From Epiperipatus broadwayi (lineage: Eukaryota; Onychophora; Udeonychophora; Euonychophora; Peripatidae), in NCBI GenBank assembly GCA_028023455.1, contig JAQFVV010000013.1:1734001-1798000 (forward strand): 64,000 nt of DNA. Reading direction: 5' to 3'. This document shows positions 25,290 through 36,279 of this stretch, in pieces; within the stretch, counting starts at the first letter, position 1; each line of letters begins with the position of its first letter. Under the pieces are notes generated by a model. The model saw only the letters and a list, made by a program, of their open reading frames with translations, did not search any database and was not told the DNA's origin. A program made the position numbers and the translations under genes.

Positions 25290-26404
25290 GTGATAGAAAA
25301 CATTAAAGCATATAGTAATGGAAATATTAGGTTTACAGAAAATGAACTGAATGAGGCAGGGAAGAAATTGAAAAGTGGAAGGGCAAGAGTTTTAGATGAA
25401 TGGGCAGCAGAGGTGTTAATGAATTTAGGGCATAGGGCAAAAGTAATGCTAGTATCATGTTTTAATATGATGGCACAGAAGAGAGTTTTTCTGAGTAGTT
25501 GGAGTAATACAAGAGTAAGATTATTATTTAAAGGAAAGGGTAAGGATCATAGAAAGTGAAACAATTATAGACCGATAGCAGTAACATCAGTTTTATATAA
25601 AGTTTTCTCATATATGGTGGTTGAAAGAGTTTCAAAATGGATGGAAGAAAATAATGTAGTAGGGGAAATGCAAGGAGGTTTTAGATCATAGGCATGTAGG
25701 AGATAGTTTATTTGTAGTTGCACAACTTATGGGTATGAGTAGGAATTCAGATAAACAGTTATATATAAGTTTTATAGATATAGAAAAGGCATATGATAGA
25801 GTAAATAGAAATAGATTATGAATAAGTTTAGCAAATTTGCAAATGGATGAAGCTTTAGTGGGTATTATTAAGAAATTATATGAAAATAATTACTATACAT
25901 ATCAATTAGGGGATATAGAATCAGTTAAAGTTAAAAATGGAGTGGGACTAAGGCAAAAATACCCTATATTATCTATTTTGTTTTTGTTGTATTTGAGTGA
26001 AATGGAGAGTAATAGAAAGACTAGGAAGAGGGATAGAGATACCTTTAATAGGTGGCAAGGGAGTATATACTTTGTCGGGTCTTTTTTTTGTGGATATATT
26101 TTTGTGTGCAGAAAGAAGAGAAGATAAGGAAGTTATTCTGAGGACATGTGCAAGGGTGGGAAAAGACATGATGATTAAATTTAATGAAGAAAAATCAAAT
26201 ATAATGATGGTTAATACTAGGGAAAGAGAAGACAAAGAATTTTTATTGGGGGATATAAAGTTAAGTGTGGGGAATAGATATGGTTATTTGGGAATCATCT
26301 TAAGTATTCAGAAAAATTGCTTGGAAGAATGGGGGGAAAACGTGATAAATGAAGCAAGGAAAAAAAAAGGGATTGATAAAGAAATTGACAGTGTTTTCAT
26401 ATAA
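25290..26404 (+). pseudogene. Reverse transcriptase domain of inner LINE
   Basis: The blocks occur in order. K-S-G-R-A-R-V-L-D-E-W-A-A-E matches the K-x-G-x-x-G-x-D-x-x-x-x-E block. R-L-L-F-K-G-K-G-K-D-H-R-K follows. N-Y-R-P-I-A-V-T-S starts at 25,562. Q-G-G-F-R appears near 25,672. F-I-D-I-E-K-A-Y-D-R-V-N-R starts at 25,771 with the first catalytic Asp. G-L-R-Q-K-Y-P-I-L-S is a decayed G-L-R-Q-G-C-P-L-S. The catalytic box, normally F/Y-A-D-D, reads F-V-D-I at 26,087-26,098, so the second Asp of the pair is lost. Y-G-Y-L-G-I-I-L is the K-Y-L-G block. At least three frameshifts or stops occur (25,557, about 25,690, 25,818). The enzyme is dead. Confidence 0.8.
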
Positions 26405-26471
26405 TAAATATGATGTAGCTAGAATTGTATAGAAGGGAGTTGCAGTAGCACGGTTAACATATGGCAATGAT

Positions 26472-27300
26472 GTGTTATGTGTTAGTAAAGGGGTATTAGA
26501 TTTTTTTAGAAAAAGTACAAAGGGAAGTATGAAGACATGCATTAGATGCAGATGTGTGAACAGCAAAGGAGGCAATTCAAGGAGAAATGGGATGGTCAAG
26601 TTTTTATATGAGGGATGCAAAATGAAAATGTTCAGTAGATTGCAGTTTATGGATAATAAAAGAATAGCCAAAATCGTATTTAATTGGGTTACGAGTAAAG
26701 GGCAAGCAACAAGATGGGTGGGAAAGGTAAGGCGGTATGCAGAAGATTTGGATAAAGAATTTATAGCAGTATATTTGTACAAAAGGTGGGATGATTGTAT
26801 TAGGAGGATTGTTGAGTGTTATAGTGATAAGGAATGGGATAAAAGAATAGATGCATTAATAAATAATAGGGGGGAGTTGGAGAGATGGAGAGTAAAAAGA
26901 GTTTACATATATATAGAAGTAAACTGAACATTGGGTGTGAATTAATTTATGATAATAGCAAGGAAAGTAGTTTATTGTTTAAGGCTCGAACGGGATCTTT
27001 AGCAACAAGAGATTATACATGTAAATGGAAAAATATGGGTGATTTAATCTGCAAGTTTTGTAAGAGAGGCATAGAAAATATTAGGCATCTGTTAATTCAA
27101 TGTAAATGCTTGAAAGCGGAAAGGGTACAAATAATGAAGTTATGGAAGAATAAATATGAACAAGGTGATTATACAGAAAGTGGGTTATTGGTTTTTATGG
27201 TGGGTTTGGGAAAGGATATGGGAGATTTAGATATAACGGCCATGGAATTGACAAAGATTATGTTATGGAAATGGGATGGAGCAGATTATGGGAAAATTTA
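26472..27300 (+). pseudogene. C-terminal region with CCHC knuckle, inner LINE
   Basis: Two overlapping frames (26,472-26,927 and 26,885-27,301) continue the polymerase. The second contains C-x2-C-x8-H-x5-C at 27,050-27,103, beginning C-K-F-C-K-R-G and ending H-L-L-I-Q-C, preceded by A-R-T-G-S-L-A-T-R. This cysteine-histidine motif after the reverse transcriptase is known from CR1-, jockey- and I-like LINEs, where it contributes to nucleic-acid binding. The overlap of the frames at 26,885-26,927 marks a +1/-1 shift. A 61-codon frame at 27,354-27,539 may belong to the element's end but shows no motif. Confidence 0.65.
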
Positions 27301-27584
27301 GGGTGGGGAATGGAAAGGGAAGGTAAAGTGGCGAACAGGTTTCTCTGGGCATAATGGCTGAGAGATTCCTGACTCCATATAAGGAGAAGTCATGTATTAT
27401 AATTAGGGAAATTTATGGAGAATTATCAAATGATAGATACATTAAAAAATTTTGTGAGAGAAAAAAGATTATAAGGATATGTATATTGCCAACTCTGTCA
27501 AAGGCAGTATTATACTGTACTATAGATTTGACGAAGTGAAAGAAAAAGTCAAAAAATGGATATAATATTATGTAACAGCAGGCA

Positions 27585-28245
27585 CCTATTCAGGTGATTA
27601 TAACAGTATATGGGGAGGATATTGTATATAAGTAGAGGTAATTTATGGAAGAATACATGAAGTTGAGATTAAATATTAATTTTGGAATGGCAAATAAAAT
27701 TAATGGCTAAAGGAAATGATGTACTGATAATTGATTGGAAGTAAAAAATTATGAAAGTTCGAAGTTTCCAGTATTTAGAATCAATCATTAAAAAATTCAC
27801 TATCAAAAAAAGAGATCTGTAAAAAAATTATTAAAATCAGGTAGGCAATAGGAATATTTAACTCAGTTTTATGGACTAGGGATATATTGTAGAAAACAAA
27901 AAAAAGTTTTTAAATCTGGATACACAGTATATTATATATGTGGAGATATAGATTATTGAAAGTCAATGAGAAAATTAAGACTGGAGAAAAGGACAAATCA
28001 AAAAGTCAAGAATGAAAAACAGTTATTGAAGAAAGATTAAAATGGTACTGAAAAAAATTTAAATGATATGGTTAAAAAAATGAATAAAGTTGACCACCAG
28101 AAAGTGTTTGGAAACAGAGAGAAGAAAATGAAACATTGGGAAAGAACCAATGAATAGCATGGGAATGAAGAAATAGAAAGATAGGAGAAATGATTTGCTT
28201 AAGAATACCCTCAATATCCTGAAGAAGAAGAATCTTTCAATATAA
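27585..28245 (+). pseudogene. Outer LINE: RT catalytic box to C-terminus
   Basis: From 27,585 a frame reads P-I-Q-V-I-I-T-V-Y-G-E-D-I-V-Y-I-S, in which Y-G-E-D (27,609-27,620) stands where Y-A-D-D is expected. Further on, after shifts, V-R-S-F-Q-Y-L-E-S-I-I-K-K (about 27,757) matches the V-x-x-F-x-Y-L-G-S-I-I block. The end carries E-Y-P-Q-Y-P-E-E-E-E near 28,200-28,235. This fragment begins where the reverse-transcriptase blocks at 22,896-23,500 would continue, less roughly 200-300 bp. Both strand and clade style agree with that earlier fragment and differ from the LINE between them. Two unrelated fragments flanking the inner LINE is the alternative. Confidence 0.6.
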
Positions 28246-29117
28246 TAATTTTATGTTGCCATAATATAGTAGGAATATATATTTTTTTAGTATTCACTGT
28301 TATAATGATTTGCCTTAAAAAGATTTGTTTCTTTTACATTTTATTGTTCTTTATTTATTCACATTTGTTAAATATATATATATTTAACATGTTAACTGCT
28401 ATCATAAAATCCGAATAAATTTTTCTCAAATGTCAGCTTAGATATTTTATTTTATTATTCAGACTCATAATAAAAATCTCTTGGTGCTAAAAAAAAAAAT
28501 TAATTAATTAAAAACTATTTCTTATGAAATTCAAGTGGGAGATTTAAAAAATGAAGCTGTACAACTAATTTATACTTTCAATTTGTTAAAATATTTATTA
28601 ACCTAAGCAAAAGGAAAAATTATATCTATTATTTTATAGTATGATATGTCTGTAAAACAAAATACTTTAAAATCTTACTATAAGCTAACTGAAATCAAAA
28701 TTGATTAAAATGCAAGGGGAATGTTATATAATGTTGTAATAGCATTTCAGAATCCTAAATTTGAAGTAGTTGAAGTACACAACAGAAATCATATCTAGCC
28801 TAATAAAGAGTTGTTAATAATTCTTTATGTATTTATTGAACTAATTGTTGTAATATCTTTGTATAAATGATTTGTTTAAATAAATTCATGATGTAGTTGT
28901 GGATGCTGCAATGTTAGTTTAAACTTCCAGTAGTATGGAAATGAATTAGATAATAGTGAAATTAATTATGTGAAAATCTTTTAACTAGATTAATTTATGG
29001 AAAAATAATTCTGAAATTATCCCCTTAAAAATTCTACTATGCATCTATATAAATAATTTTTACATAATAAAATAATAATCTATTCAGAGTATGGAATTAA
29101 TTGACGTTCAAACTCAG
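28246..29117. other. AT-rich intergenic DNA
   Basis: Nothing recognised. An inverted AT hairpin (AAATATATATATATTT) lies at about 28,368-28,385. Confidence 0.5.
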
Positions 29118-29541
29118 GAAAAAAAAATCTATACATATACATTATTTTGGAACACGAAAAAAAATTAATTCAAAATCATTAATTTTAAACAAAAGAATTT
29201 TATCTCTATACTCAATCTCCTCAGAAGTGGAAATAAGTTACTACAAACCCGGTGAAAAAAATACTACATATATATTATTCATTATTATTTATAATGGAAG
29301 GCAAAAAAAAAAATGTATATATTAAACGCTCTACAGAGTATTGGAATATCGAATAGTCACACGATGTGCGTTCAAACCCGGTGAAAAAAAAAATCTTACA
29401 TATATACATTTATTAAAAAAAATTGGACTCAAAATCGTTAATTTTGACCAAAAGAATTATATATATATACTCCATAATCTCTTCAGGGGTGGAAATAAGT
29501 TACAAGCCCCACGTTGGGCGCCAAACCCGGTGGAAAAAAAA
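29118..29541 (-). repeat. Direct repeats around an LTR-element primer-binding-like site
   Basis: Two units of about 150 bp (29,118-29,262 and 29,384-29,541) share, in order, an A-run, ACATATACATT, TCAAAATC-TTAATTTT, AAAAGAATT, TCTC-TCAG, GTGGAAATAAGTTAC and AAACCCGGTG plus an A-run. A third AAACCCGGTG occurs at 29,374. In the second unit GTTAC is followed by CCCCACGTTGGGCGCCA (29,507-29,523). On the minus strand this is TGGCGCCCAACGTGGGG, the style of primer-binding site used by many invertebrate Gypsy-type retrotransposons. The repeats look like triplication of the LTR/leader junction. No gag or pol follows on the minus strand. Confidence 0.5.
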
Positions 29542-31630
29542 ATACTATGTAACAGTCAAGTTTGTACATTCGCGTAACAGAATTCAGAATCCAAGCAAAA
29601 GAGACCGAAGCTGACCAGACTAGGACTGTAACATCCCGAGTCCGACCGCACTTCAACTCGTAAACCAGGATTCCAAGACTCACGACCTTACGAATGACCA
29701 CCTTGAAATTACACGTAGTATATCTCTTTCCACACGGCCGACATAGGTCACGGAGAAGCAATGAGACTCAGATAATTAAAAGAAAGGTTCTTAATTGACT
29801 AAAATATCACTAATTTAATTTAACTTAATGCATAGTTTTCACATATATAGACTATAAAGGATAATTAGAATTGGATTGAATTAAATCAATAACGAAACAG
29901 AGAACGAAATATATTAAATTAATTATATATTTATTTACAACTCATAGCTATATCACTTATTTACAATAGTATTCAGCGTAGAATGTACAAACATTTGGTA
30001 ATTCAAAATCACTTCACATAAGTAATCATTAAAGTTCATAGATGAGTTTAACATGTGCCCATCTTAGGAATTGTTTACAATTGATACATAATTAATCACT
30101 ACGTTATGTCTATAAATCTCGATAAGCCAAATCCTATTGCATTTGTGGCTGGTATATAAATAATTATATTAAACTTTGATCATGAATTTATTTACTAAAA
30201 TACCCATATATAATTTAATAACGAGCGCATAAACCAGCTCAAGTAATGATCGATCGAACATGGCTTTCGAGAGAAAATTTCAGAATGCTGAAAGCGTTAT
30301 ATAAAGGTGGGAGAGTTGGCTGCATAAGATTTTACCAATGCGCTATGGCACAGGTAAACAATAATAGGAAAAGTCGCTCTGCGGATGGATGAAATAACTT
30401 CAGGGTTCTTGCGACAAACGCCGGTACCCTGCAACCGATCGCAATGCTGCGTGAAAAGGAACATTGTGTTCAGGAATGGCGGGGGTCTTACGTGCTAACC
30501 TGGCCTTGGCTCAGGCTTCGCTACTGCTCTACCCTATAAGAGAAGATGTGCTGGCAACGCCGTGGCTCCATCTTAAGATACGTATATTACGTATAGCAGC
30601 AAAACGAGAATAATTTTATAAAATAAGATCACATCCGCCAAGCAAAGAATAGTATATTTCATACTATGAAATACGAGTTAATAGCATATTAGCTCTATCA
30701 AATTGGGACCAACTCTTGCGTAGCCTGATAATAAATGTCTATGCTACTAAAGGGAATATTATTACATCTGTACTTTGACATGTTCGATCTATTAAGTTAC
30801 TTATAGATAATAAATATTTAAGGAGGGAAAGTATATTTCTATGGACTTAAGAATTTAAATGTCAAATATACTTATAAATACGATCAATGTTAAATTTAAT
30901 TCTAAATAAACTTATAAGGTTAAGTTTTTAACTGGTTGATTATAAAAGAGCCACATTTCACATATTAAATCATTTAAATAAAAAAAATAGGATTTCGAAA
31001 CAGCGCAGAAAGTTGACGCTATAAATAAATTACGCGAAGATTTTCAAATAATATCTTCTTAAAACATAAAAATAAGTGCCTACTGTTTCGAAATATTGGC
31101 ATATAAAATATAATAAGCATTTAAAATAAACAAAGAAATATAGACACAACCGCAGTGATATAACTTTAAACTAAACACATAATGCACTTTAAATGAAAGG
31201 AAAATATAAATAAGTCAGATTATTTAAACTTTAACACATTAAATTTTGGATAGCAATTGACATATTAAACTATTAAATGGATTTTAAGTTTTGATTACAT
31301 TTAGCTTTATCATTATTTTAAAAGGAAAGTTAGCTAACTTAGATAGATATTATTACATTTAGAATTACACAGAATTACACAGAGCTCTGCGGTTTGAAAA
31401 ATAAAACGGTACCGGTATGATTTATCTGCAAGTTCTTGGCTGTTGGTTTGGTTTAGTTTGACTGGGCGGCATCATCTTTCCCATTATGTTAGGCTCGTCT
31501 CTTCTATCGGCATGATGGTGGTTTAGGCATTTCGACGAGAGAAACCCCGTTCTCCCGCGGAGTCACAGCAACAAGATGCCCGCTTTTAGCCGGACATGTT
31601 CAAATTAACAATTGTGAATACTGGCTACAA

Positions 31631-31680
31631 CTCTCACTAACAATATGGCTGTCCTCTCTCACTAACAATATGGCTGTCCT
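31631..31680. repeat. Perfect 2 x 25-bp tandem repeat
   Basis: The unit CTCTCACTAACAATATGGCT plus GTCCT is present twice without mismatch. Perfect identity implies a recent duplication compared with the decayed surroundings. It lies just beside the minus-strand TATA-like site, in the position of a transcribed leader if that promoter is real. Confidence 0.9.
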
Positions 31681-32525
31681 CCCTTGTTAAAAAATACAGA
31701 GTATTTATATGTTTTCCTTATCGGAATCTCCCGCCTCAAGACTCAGGAATTTAATTAAGTGTTTTTCAATTTATAATTCAGATCTTCGATAACTTATGTT
31801 AGAAACATTCCATAAGTTATTATTATAATTAAGATTTTTCGTTGCAAACAATTGTCCAATTTAGATTTTAAAATAACTTAAATCTTATCTAAGGAGATTT
31901 TAATTAGTAAATTTTGAACTAGTTTTACTTTTTATGAATTCCAGGTGTGGTCGTTAATGACACTTGTTTACAACCAAAAATCTGTTAATTACTTGACCAG
32001 CTTTTAATTTTTAATCTTACATAGAAACTCTTTCTATTTAAAAACAACCTTTTAACATTTTTTTTAAAACGAAAACATTTTTATCATATTTATTAAAAAT
32101 AATTTACAAATATATTTTGATATAGCTTTTAAATATACTTCCGAGAAACTTTTCTCTGAAATATATTTAAAACAAGAAATCTTTTAACAATTTTAAAGAA
32201 ACATTTAATAGTATTTTTAGATCACAGCTTTTACATATTTTAAATCATGTCTTTCTTCTATATAGCACAGATTATATATCCACATACGAAATTACAATAT
32301 TAAACAACAAAATTAATAATTTACTCTTAACTTAAATAATATAATAAACATTTTTAGAAATATTAAATAACTTTAGTACGCTATAATTTTACTAATCCTA
32401 TCTAATTATAGCGTTCGTTCGCACGTAAATATATAATACTGTTTATACGGACATGACGAATTTTATATTTATTAACATTTAAATAGGTTCGAACTTAGCA
32501 CAGATGAGAGTGTCATTAGGTTTGA

Positions 32526-32647
32526 TGGTGAAACGGAAAGGGATTGGAGATTTCCGTTTCAATACATAATTGAAAATAATAAAATTTGGCATAGATTTAA
32601 CTAAAAGAACATGAATTTAAAGATAAGATTTCACATAAGTGAAATCT
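32526..32647. repeat. Two perfect short hairpins
   Basis: GAAACGGAAA (32,530-32,539) pairs perfectly with TTTCCGTTTC (32,551-32,560) over an 11-nt loop. AGATTTCAC (32,626-32,634) pairs perfectly with GTGAAATCT (32,639-32,647) over a 4-nt loop. A third, imperfect stem (CTAGAAAG with CTTTCTAG) lies at about 33,184-33,211. Their function is unknown; they fit structured RNA, or recombination or transposase sites. Confidence 0.8.
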
Positions 32648-33500
32648 GAAATTTGGCTTCATTTTAGCTTAGTTTAAAAAGGGAAGTGAAAAGAAATTAG
32701 CTTAAAATTGATTGATTCAGTTTAATATAGATTTAAGTTATTTACGAGAATTATTAATAAAAGCAAATATTATCATTAAGCTAAATATATATCAAATAAC
32801 TTGGAAATAATGTGTAATACATCAGTTATGAGAAATCATTTAGAATCAGCCAATCAAAGCAAGTCAAAACTAAATCAGTTTACCAAGTTGAAATTAAATC
32901 AGTAAATAAATAAATAAAACAAGCAAGATTTGGGATTAAAATAAAGAAAATAAAAATTAGATTTAACTTGTAAATTTAGAATATATTATTATTTTGGCCA
33001 TAATTACTAGGTTTAGCTAGTTTTTAGGATTTATGAGGTTTAGTTTGGAAGTTGAGATGGATGGAGAATTGTTACTGCTTTAAGTTTCTCTGCTATGGCA
33101 AGTTGGTTTCAACTTGAGGGTTCTTTGAGTAGGCATCGGCTTCTAGTTCACTTCTCTCCGCATCTTGTAGACTATCATGGGGTCTAGAAAGCAAGGGAAT
33201 TGCCTTTCTAGCCCATGATCATCATCATTACCAATTTATAAAATACTTTTTGAAAGAATGAATAACTCTGAATGCTGAAGAAGTTTCTGATCTTTCAAAG
33301 ATGGCTGAAGCAACTTATATACTAGTTTACCCCCATCTCCCCTATCATAGTAGTTTTAGATCTGTTTTTCTCATTACCTCGCTGCATTCTAGGAAATCAT
33401 GGAATCCCCACTGTTATTGATTTTCTACAGGTGGGTCTTCCTTCGGTTAAACACATTTTTTCCTTCAGTCGACCAGGATAATTTATTTATACTTTATTTT

Positions 33501-34470
33501 AAAATCTATTTTTACTCTTAAATTTGTAATTAGGTCGTAATACAGCAAGAAAGATTAAATTTATGAAATCATCCCTTTTAGAAAAACAAATCTAAAGATG
33601 GACAACATTTTATTATATATGTGACTCAATTATATAATTTAGCGATATACGCAGAAAATATAATAATTTCAAATATTAATTTTAGAATAAATATTCTAAA
33701 TAAAGAAATTTCTAATGTTTTAATTCTATTAACATTATTTTTCCCCGCATATATGTAGTCTCTTGTTACATATACAAAGCATTTTCAATTTATTTAATTA
33801 CCAGAAATATATACGTGCATATTTACTGTATGCTAAATATACGCACACATACACAACTACTACATTTAGGTTTAAAGTTAGCATGATTTTAGCATAATAT
33901 ATGAGGATTTGAGTATAGGTATTCAAAATAAATACTACTATAGTATATAGTAGGTGAAAACAGTAGGATAGACAGACCTGACTGTTTCACATGTGTGTGG
34001 TCATATATATTGTTTACTTAAGATGGAGTGGAGGAATATTGACTGAAAAATCCTTAATCTCTCAACTTAAAACAGTTTTGCAGCATGTTAAAATATCTAA
34101 AAGAGTGTAAAATTAATCTCAAAAAAATGTTTTTAGTACTTCTAGAATAACAAACAATACTTTGATGTCTGAAACTAGATTGGCATGGGACTATAATCTA
34201 CACAAAAATTAATATTATATTATGTTCAAATTTATTCTGCCAACATTGCAGATTTTTTTCTTGAAAGAAATTATATTTATTTTAAAGAAAAAAAAAAATG
34301 TAATGCTTATTAATTTTCTAATATACAAGTTTGCTAAATAGTGAAATTCTAACTGTGGTAACAGACAAAAAAAAACTAATAAAAATTAATTTAATATTAG
34401 AAAATGCATTCTTGAAGCTTATATCAGATCTCTAGGACAAAACTGAAATATGAGTAGTTTTAAACAAGAC
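33501..34470. other. AT-rich intergenic DNA
   Basis: No gene or element is recognised; the sequence returns to the very AT-rich background. Confidence 0.5.
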
Positions 34471-35165
34471 ATTCATGGTATGATTACAATATCAAAGCAT
34501 ATTTTTTTCTATTTTGTTGTGGATTTGTTTCATAGATATAGTTTAGACCAGTGGTCTTCAACCTTTTCACACCTGCGGACCAGTAAAAATAAGGATAAGG
34601 TTCCGCGGACCAGCTAAAATAAGGATAAGATTTCGCAGACTGGCAGAAGTCTATAGATAATTTTTTTTAAAGATAAGCATAATTGTTATAGCTGATCAAA
34701 ACAACAATGTTAAATATATAAGATAAAGTTTTATATATATATGGAGTTTATATAATAAAAAACTTTTTTTAATTTTTTTAGAAAAGTAATAAAAAATTTA
34801 ATTATCCCCCCCCCTCCATAAACATCTATGATAACTAGAAAAACAAATTAATTTATGAATGATTGATTAGATTTTGTTTTCGTTCTGCTTTCTCTTTTTT
34901 TTTAATTGGGTAAAAATGAGATGAAAAAATAAATAAAAATTGGCTACATTAATTAAAAGTTTAAACTCTTATTATTTATTATTACAAACTTTTTACTGCC
35001 CGTCTAGCACACGGACCTGCAGAAAAGTTCCATGGCCCAGTGCCAGGCCATGGACCAAGGGTTGAAAAATACTGGTTTAGACATTCATGATATAATTAAT
35101 TAAATATCAAAGCATCTTTTTTTTGTTGTTGTGGGTTTGTTTGTTTCACAGATATAGTTTAAGTA
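34471..35165. repeat. Tandem duplication of about 85 bp split by a hAT MITE
   Basis: The sequence before the MITE (GACATTCATGGTATGATTAC, ATATCAAAGCAT, TTTGTTGTGGATTTGTTTCA, AGATATAGTTTA) recurs after it from about 35,080 with the same order of landmarks. The MITE lies precisely at the junction of the two copies. Either insertion hit an existing junction, or the duplication was produced together with or after the insertion. Confidence 0.75.
34549..35074. mobile_element. hAT-type MITE with perfect 8-bp TSD
   Basis: The element starts CAGTGGTCTTCAACCTTTTC and ends, on the minus strand, CAGTATTTTTCAACCCTTGG. Both arms continue with a CACACC/CGGACC-type segment (TGCGGACCAGT on the left, GGTCCGTGTG on the right arm). 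This is the terminal signature of a widespread hAT group. GTTTAGAC flanks it on both sides (34,541-34,548 and 35,075-35,082), the 8-bp duplication expected for hAT. Inside, a GGACCAG(C/T)(T/A)AAAATAAGGATAAG unit is repeated. It is 526 bp with no coding capacity and depends on a hAT transposase in trans. Confidence 0.92.
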
Positions 35166-36271
35166 AGATGTGAGAGGACAGTATAAAGATTTTTTTTTTG
35201 TTTTCAATTGATAGCTTTTAAAATCGAGCTCAATAAATTTTAAATAATGGGCAATTCATGGTGTGGTGGGTCATTTGAAAGCTTGATTTAATGATTTATT
35301 AGAAATATATATAATTTAAATAATAAGTGTAATAATGCTCAAGGCTACATCAATAACAATCAACAATTTCACAACCTTTTAACAATAACCTTTATTGTTA
35401 AAATAAGGTTGTTGATTGATGTTGGGATTGTCTAAGTTTTGACTGGTTTTTAATGGTATATAATAATGTACACGTACTAAATCTGATATACATAAGAGGT
35501 ATGCATATTTACTTATTTCAGAAATATCAATATGTATATAAACTAGTAGTATCAAATTTATTTAAAATACTCTGTGGTCTTTTGAATGAATAAAACTAAA
35601 TTAATTTGACATTTAGAGTTTAGTTGTATATTACAATAAGTAATAAATATGTCATTTAAAATTGAATTTATGTTGAGATAAGTTGCTTAACGAAAAGGGA
35701 ATTGCAAAATATCTTGTCGCGCATTAAAAATCAAAAAAATAATTGTTTCTTTGACTACAATTGGGTTTTTTTCATTCCTATGTAGATCTTCCATGCTTTT
35801 ATTTCAAGTCCAATCTAAAAAACACAACTGTGATTGAAGAAACAATTATTTTTTATCATTATTATATTGTCCAATTTTTTATGTACCCTATTTTTTCTTC
35901 CCATTTTTTGATAATAAATCTTGATGAAGTTAATACATTTGACATTATTAGAAGTTCACTTTCCCATTTTTAAAATGAGCAAATTAATTTTTACAGGCTC
36001 ATTGTATATATGACCTGACATATCATGTAGGTTAATTTGTCTTGTGCACATATATCAAAGTTGTTATGACAAATTATTAAATAAGTAAAAGCTAAATGAA
36101 ATATTCATTTCTAAAAGAAATAAATAATTATATATTGTTTTAAATACATAATGATTATTTATTTAGTTAAATTCACAATCCTATTTATTTTTTTCTTGGG
36201 GTAAAATTTACACACCTAAATTTTAATTCACTCAAGTAAAAAAATTTTAAAGAGTGAAACATATTTTGATT
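35166..36271. other. AT-rich intergenic DNA
   Basis: Nothing recognised. The 70-codon frame at 35,761-35,973 is F/Y/I-rich and opens at TTG, so it is probably chance. Confidence 0.5.
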
Positions 36272-36279
36272 TTTTAAAG

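Larger units (their letters stand above)
23500..27584 (+). mobile_element. Inner LINE, CR1-like, inserted in the outer LINE
   Basis: All parts lie on the plus strand in the expected order: SGNH/GDSL-like fragment (23,524-23,830), APE endonuclease (about 24,040-24,685), linker (24,651-25,211), reverse transcriptase (about 25,290-26,404) and C-terminal region with CCHC knuckle (26,472-27,300). The plus strand is A/G-rich throughout. It is 5'-truncated, starting inside the esterase-like domain, as is usual for LINE insertions. An esterase domain upstream of APE and RT is known from CR1-superfamily elements. The 3' end is not sharply defined; I see no clear poly-A tail or target duplication. Multiple frameshifts and an altered catalytic box make it inactive. 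Confidence 0.7.
29542..33500 (-). mobile_element. Noncoding, CpG-containing block, possible LTR or large solo LTR
   Basis: The block adjoins the primer-binding-like site, and on the minus strand TGTTACA (29,548-29,554) lies 24 bp before that site. TGTTACA is a common LTR 3' end, so the sequence to the right may be an LTR in minus orientation. Parts are near 45-50% GC with many CpG (29,570-29,760, 30,230-30,600, 31,390-31,740), unlike the rest of the window. A TATA-like TATAAATA lies on the minus strand at about 31,703-31,710, and TTATATAAAGG on the plus strand at 30,297-30,307. There are no long frames. The right boundary was not found; about 4 kb would be very long for one LTR. Alternatives are a large non-autonomous retrotransposon derivative or a promoter/CpG-rich host sequence. 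Confidence 0.3.

Noticed and set aside
25969-26235. 88-codon minus-strand frame
   Set aside because: It is the shadow of the LINE reverse transcriptase on the other strand.
26300-26782. 160-codon minus-strand frame
   Set aside because: It is antisense to the LINE polymerase; A/G-rich coding strands give stop-poor complements.
29483-29761. 92-codon minus-strand frame in the CpG-containing block
   Set aside because: It overlaps the primer-binding-like site and LTR-like sequence; no known domain; higher GC explains its length.
30230-30600. rRNA or snRNA gene in the GC-richer patch
   Set aside because: No conserved rRNA core, Sm site or snRNA motif could be identified by eye.
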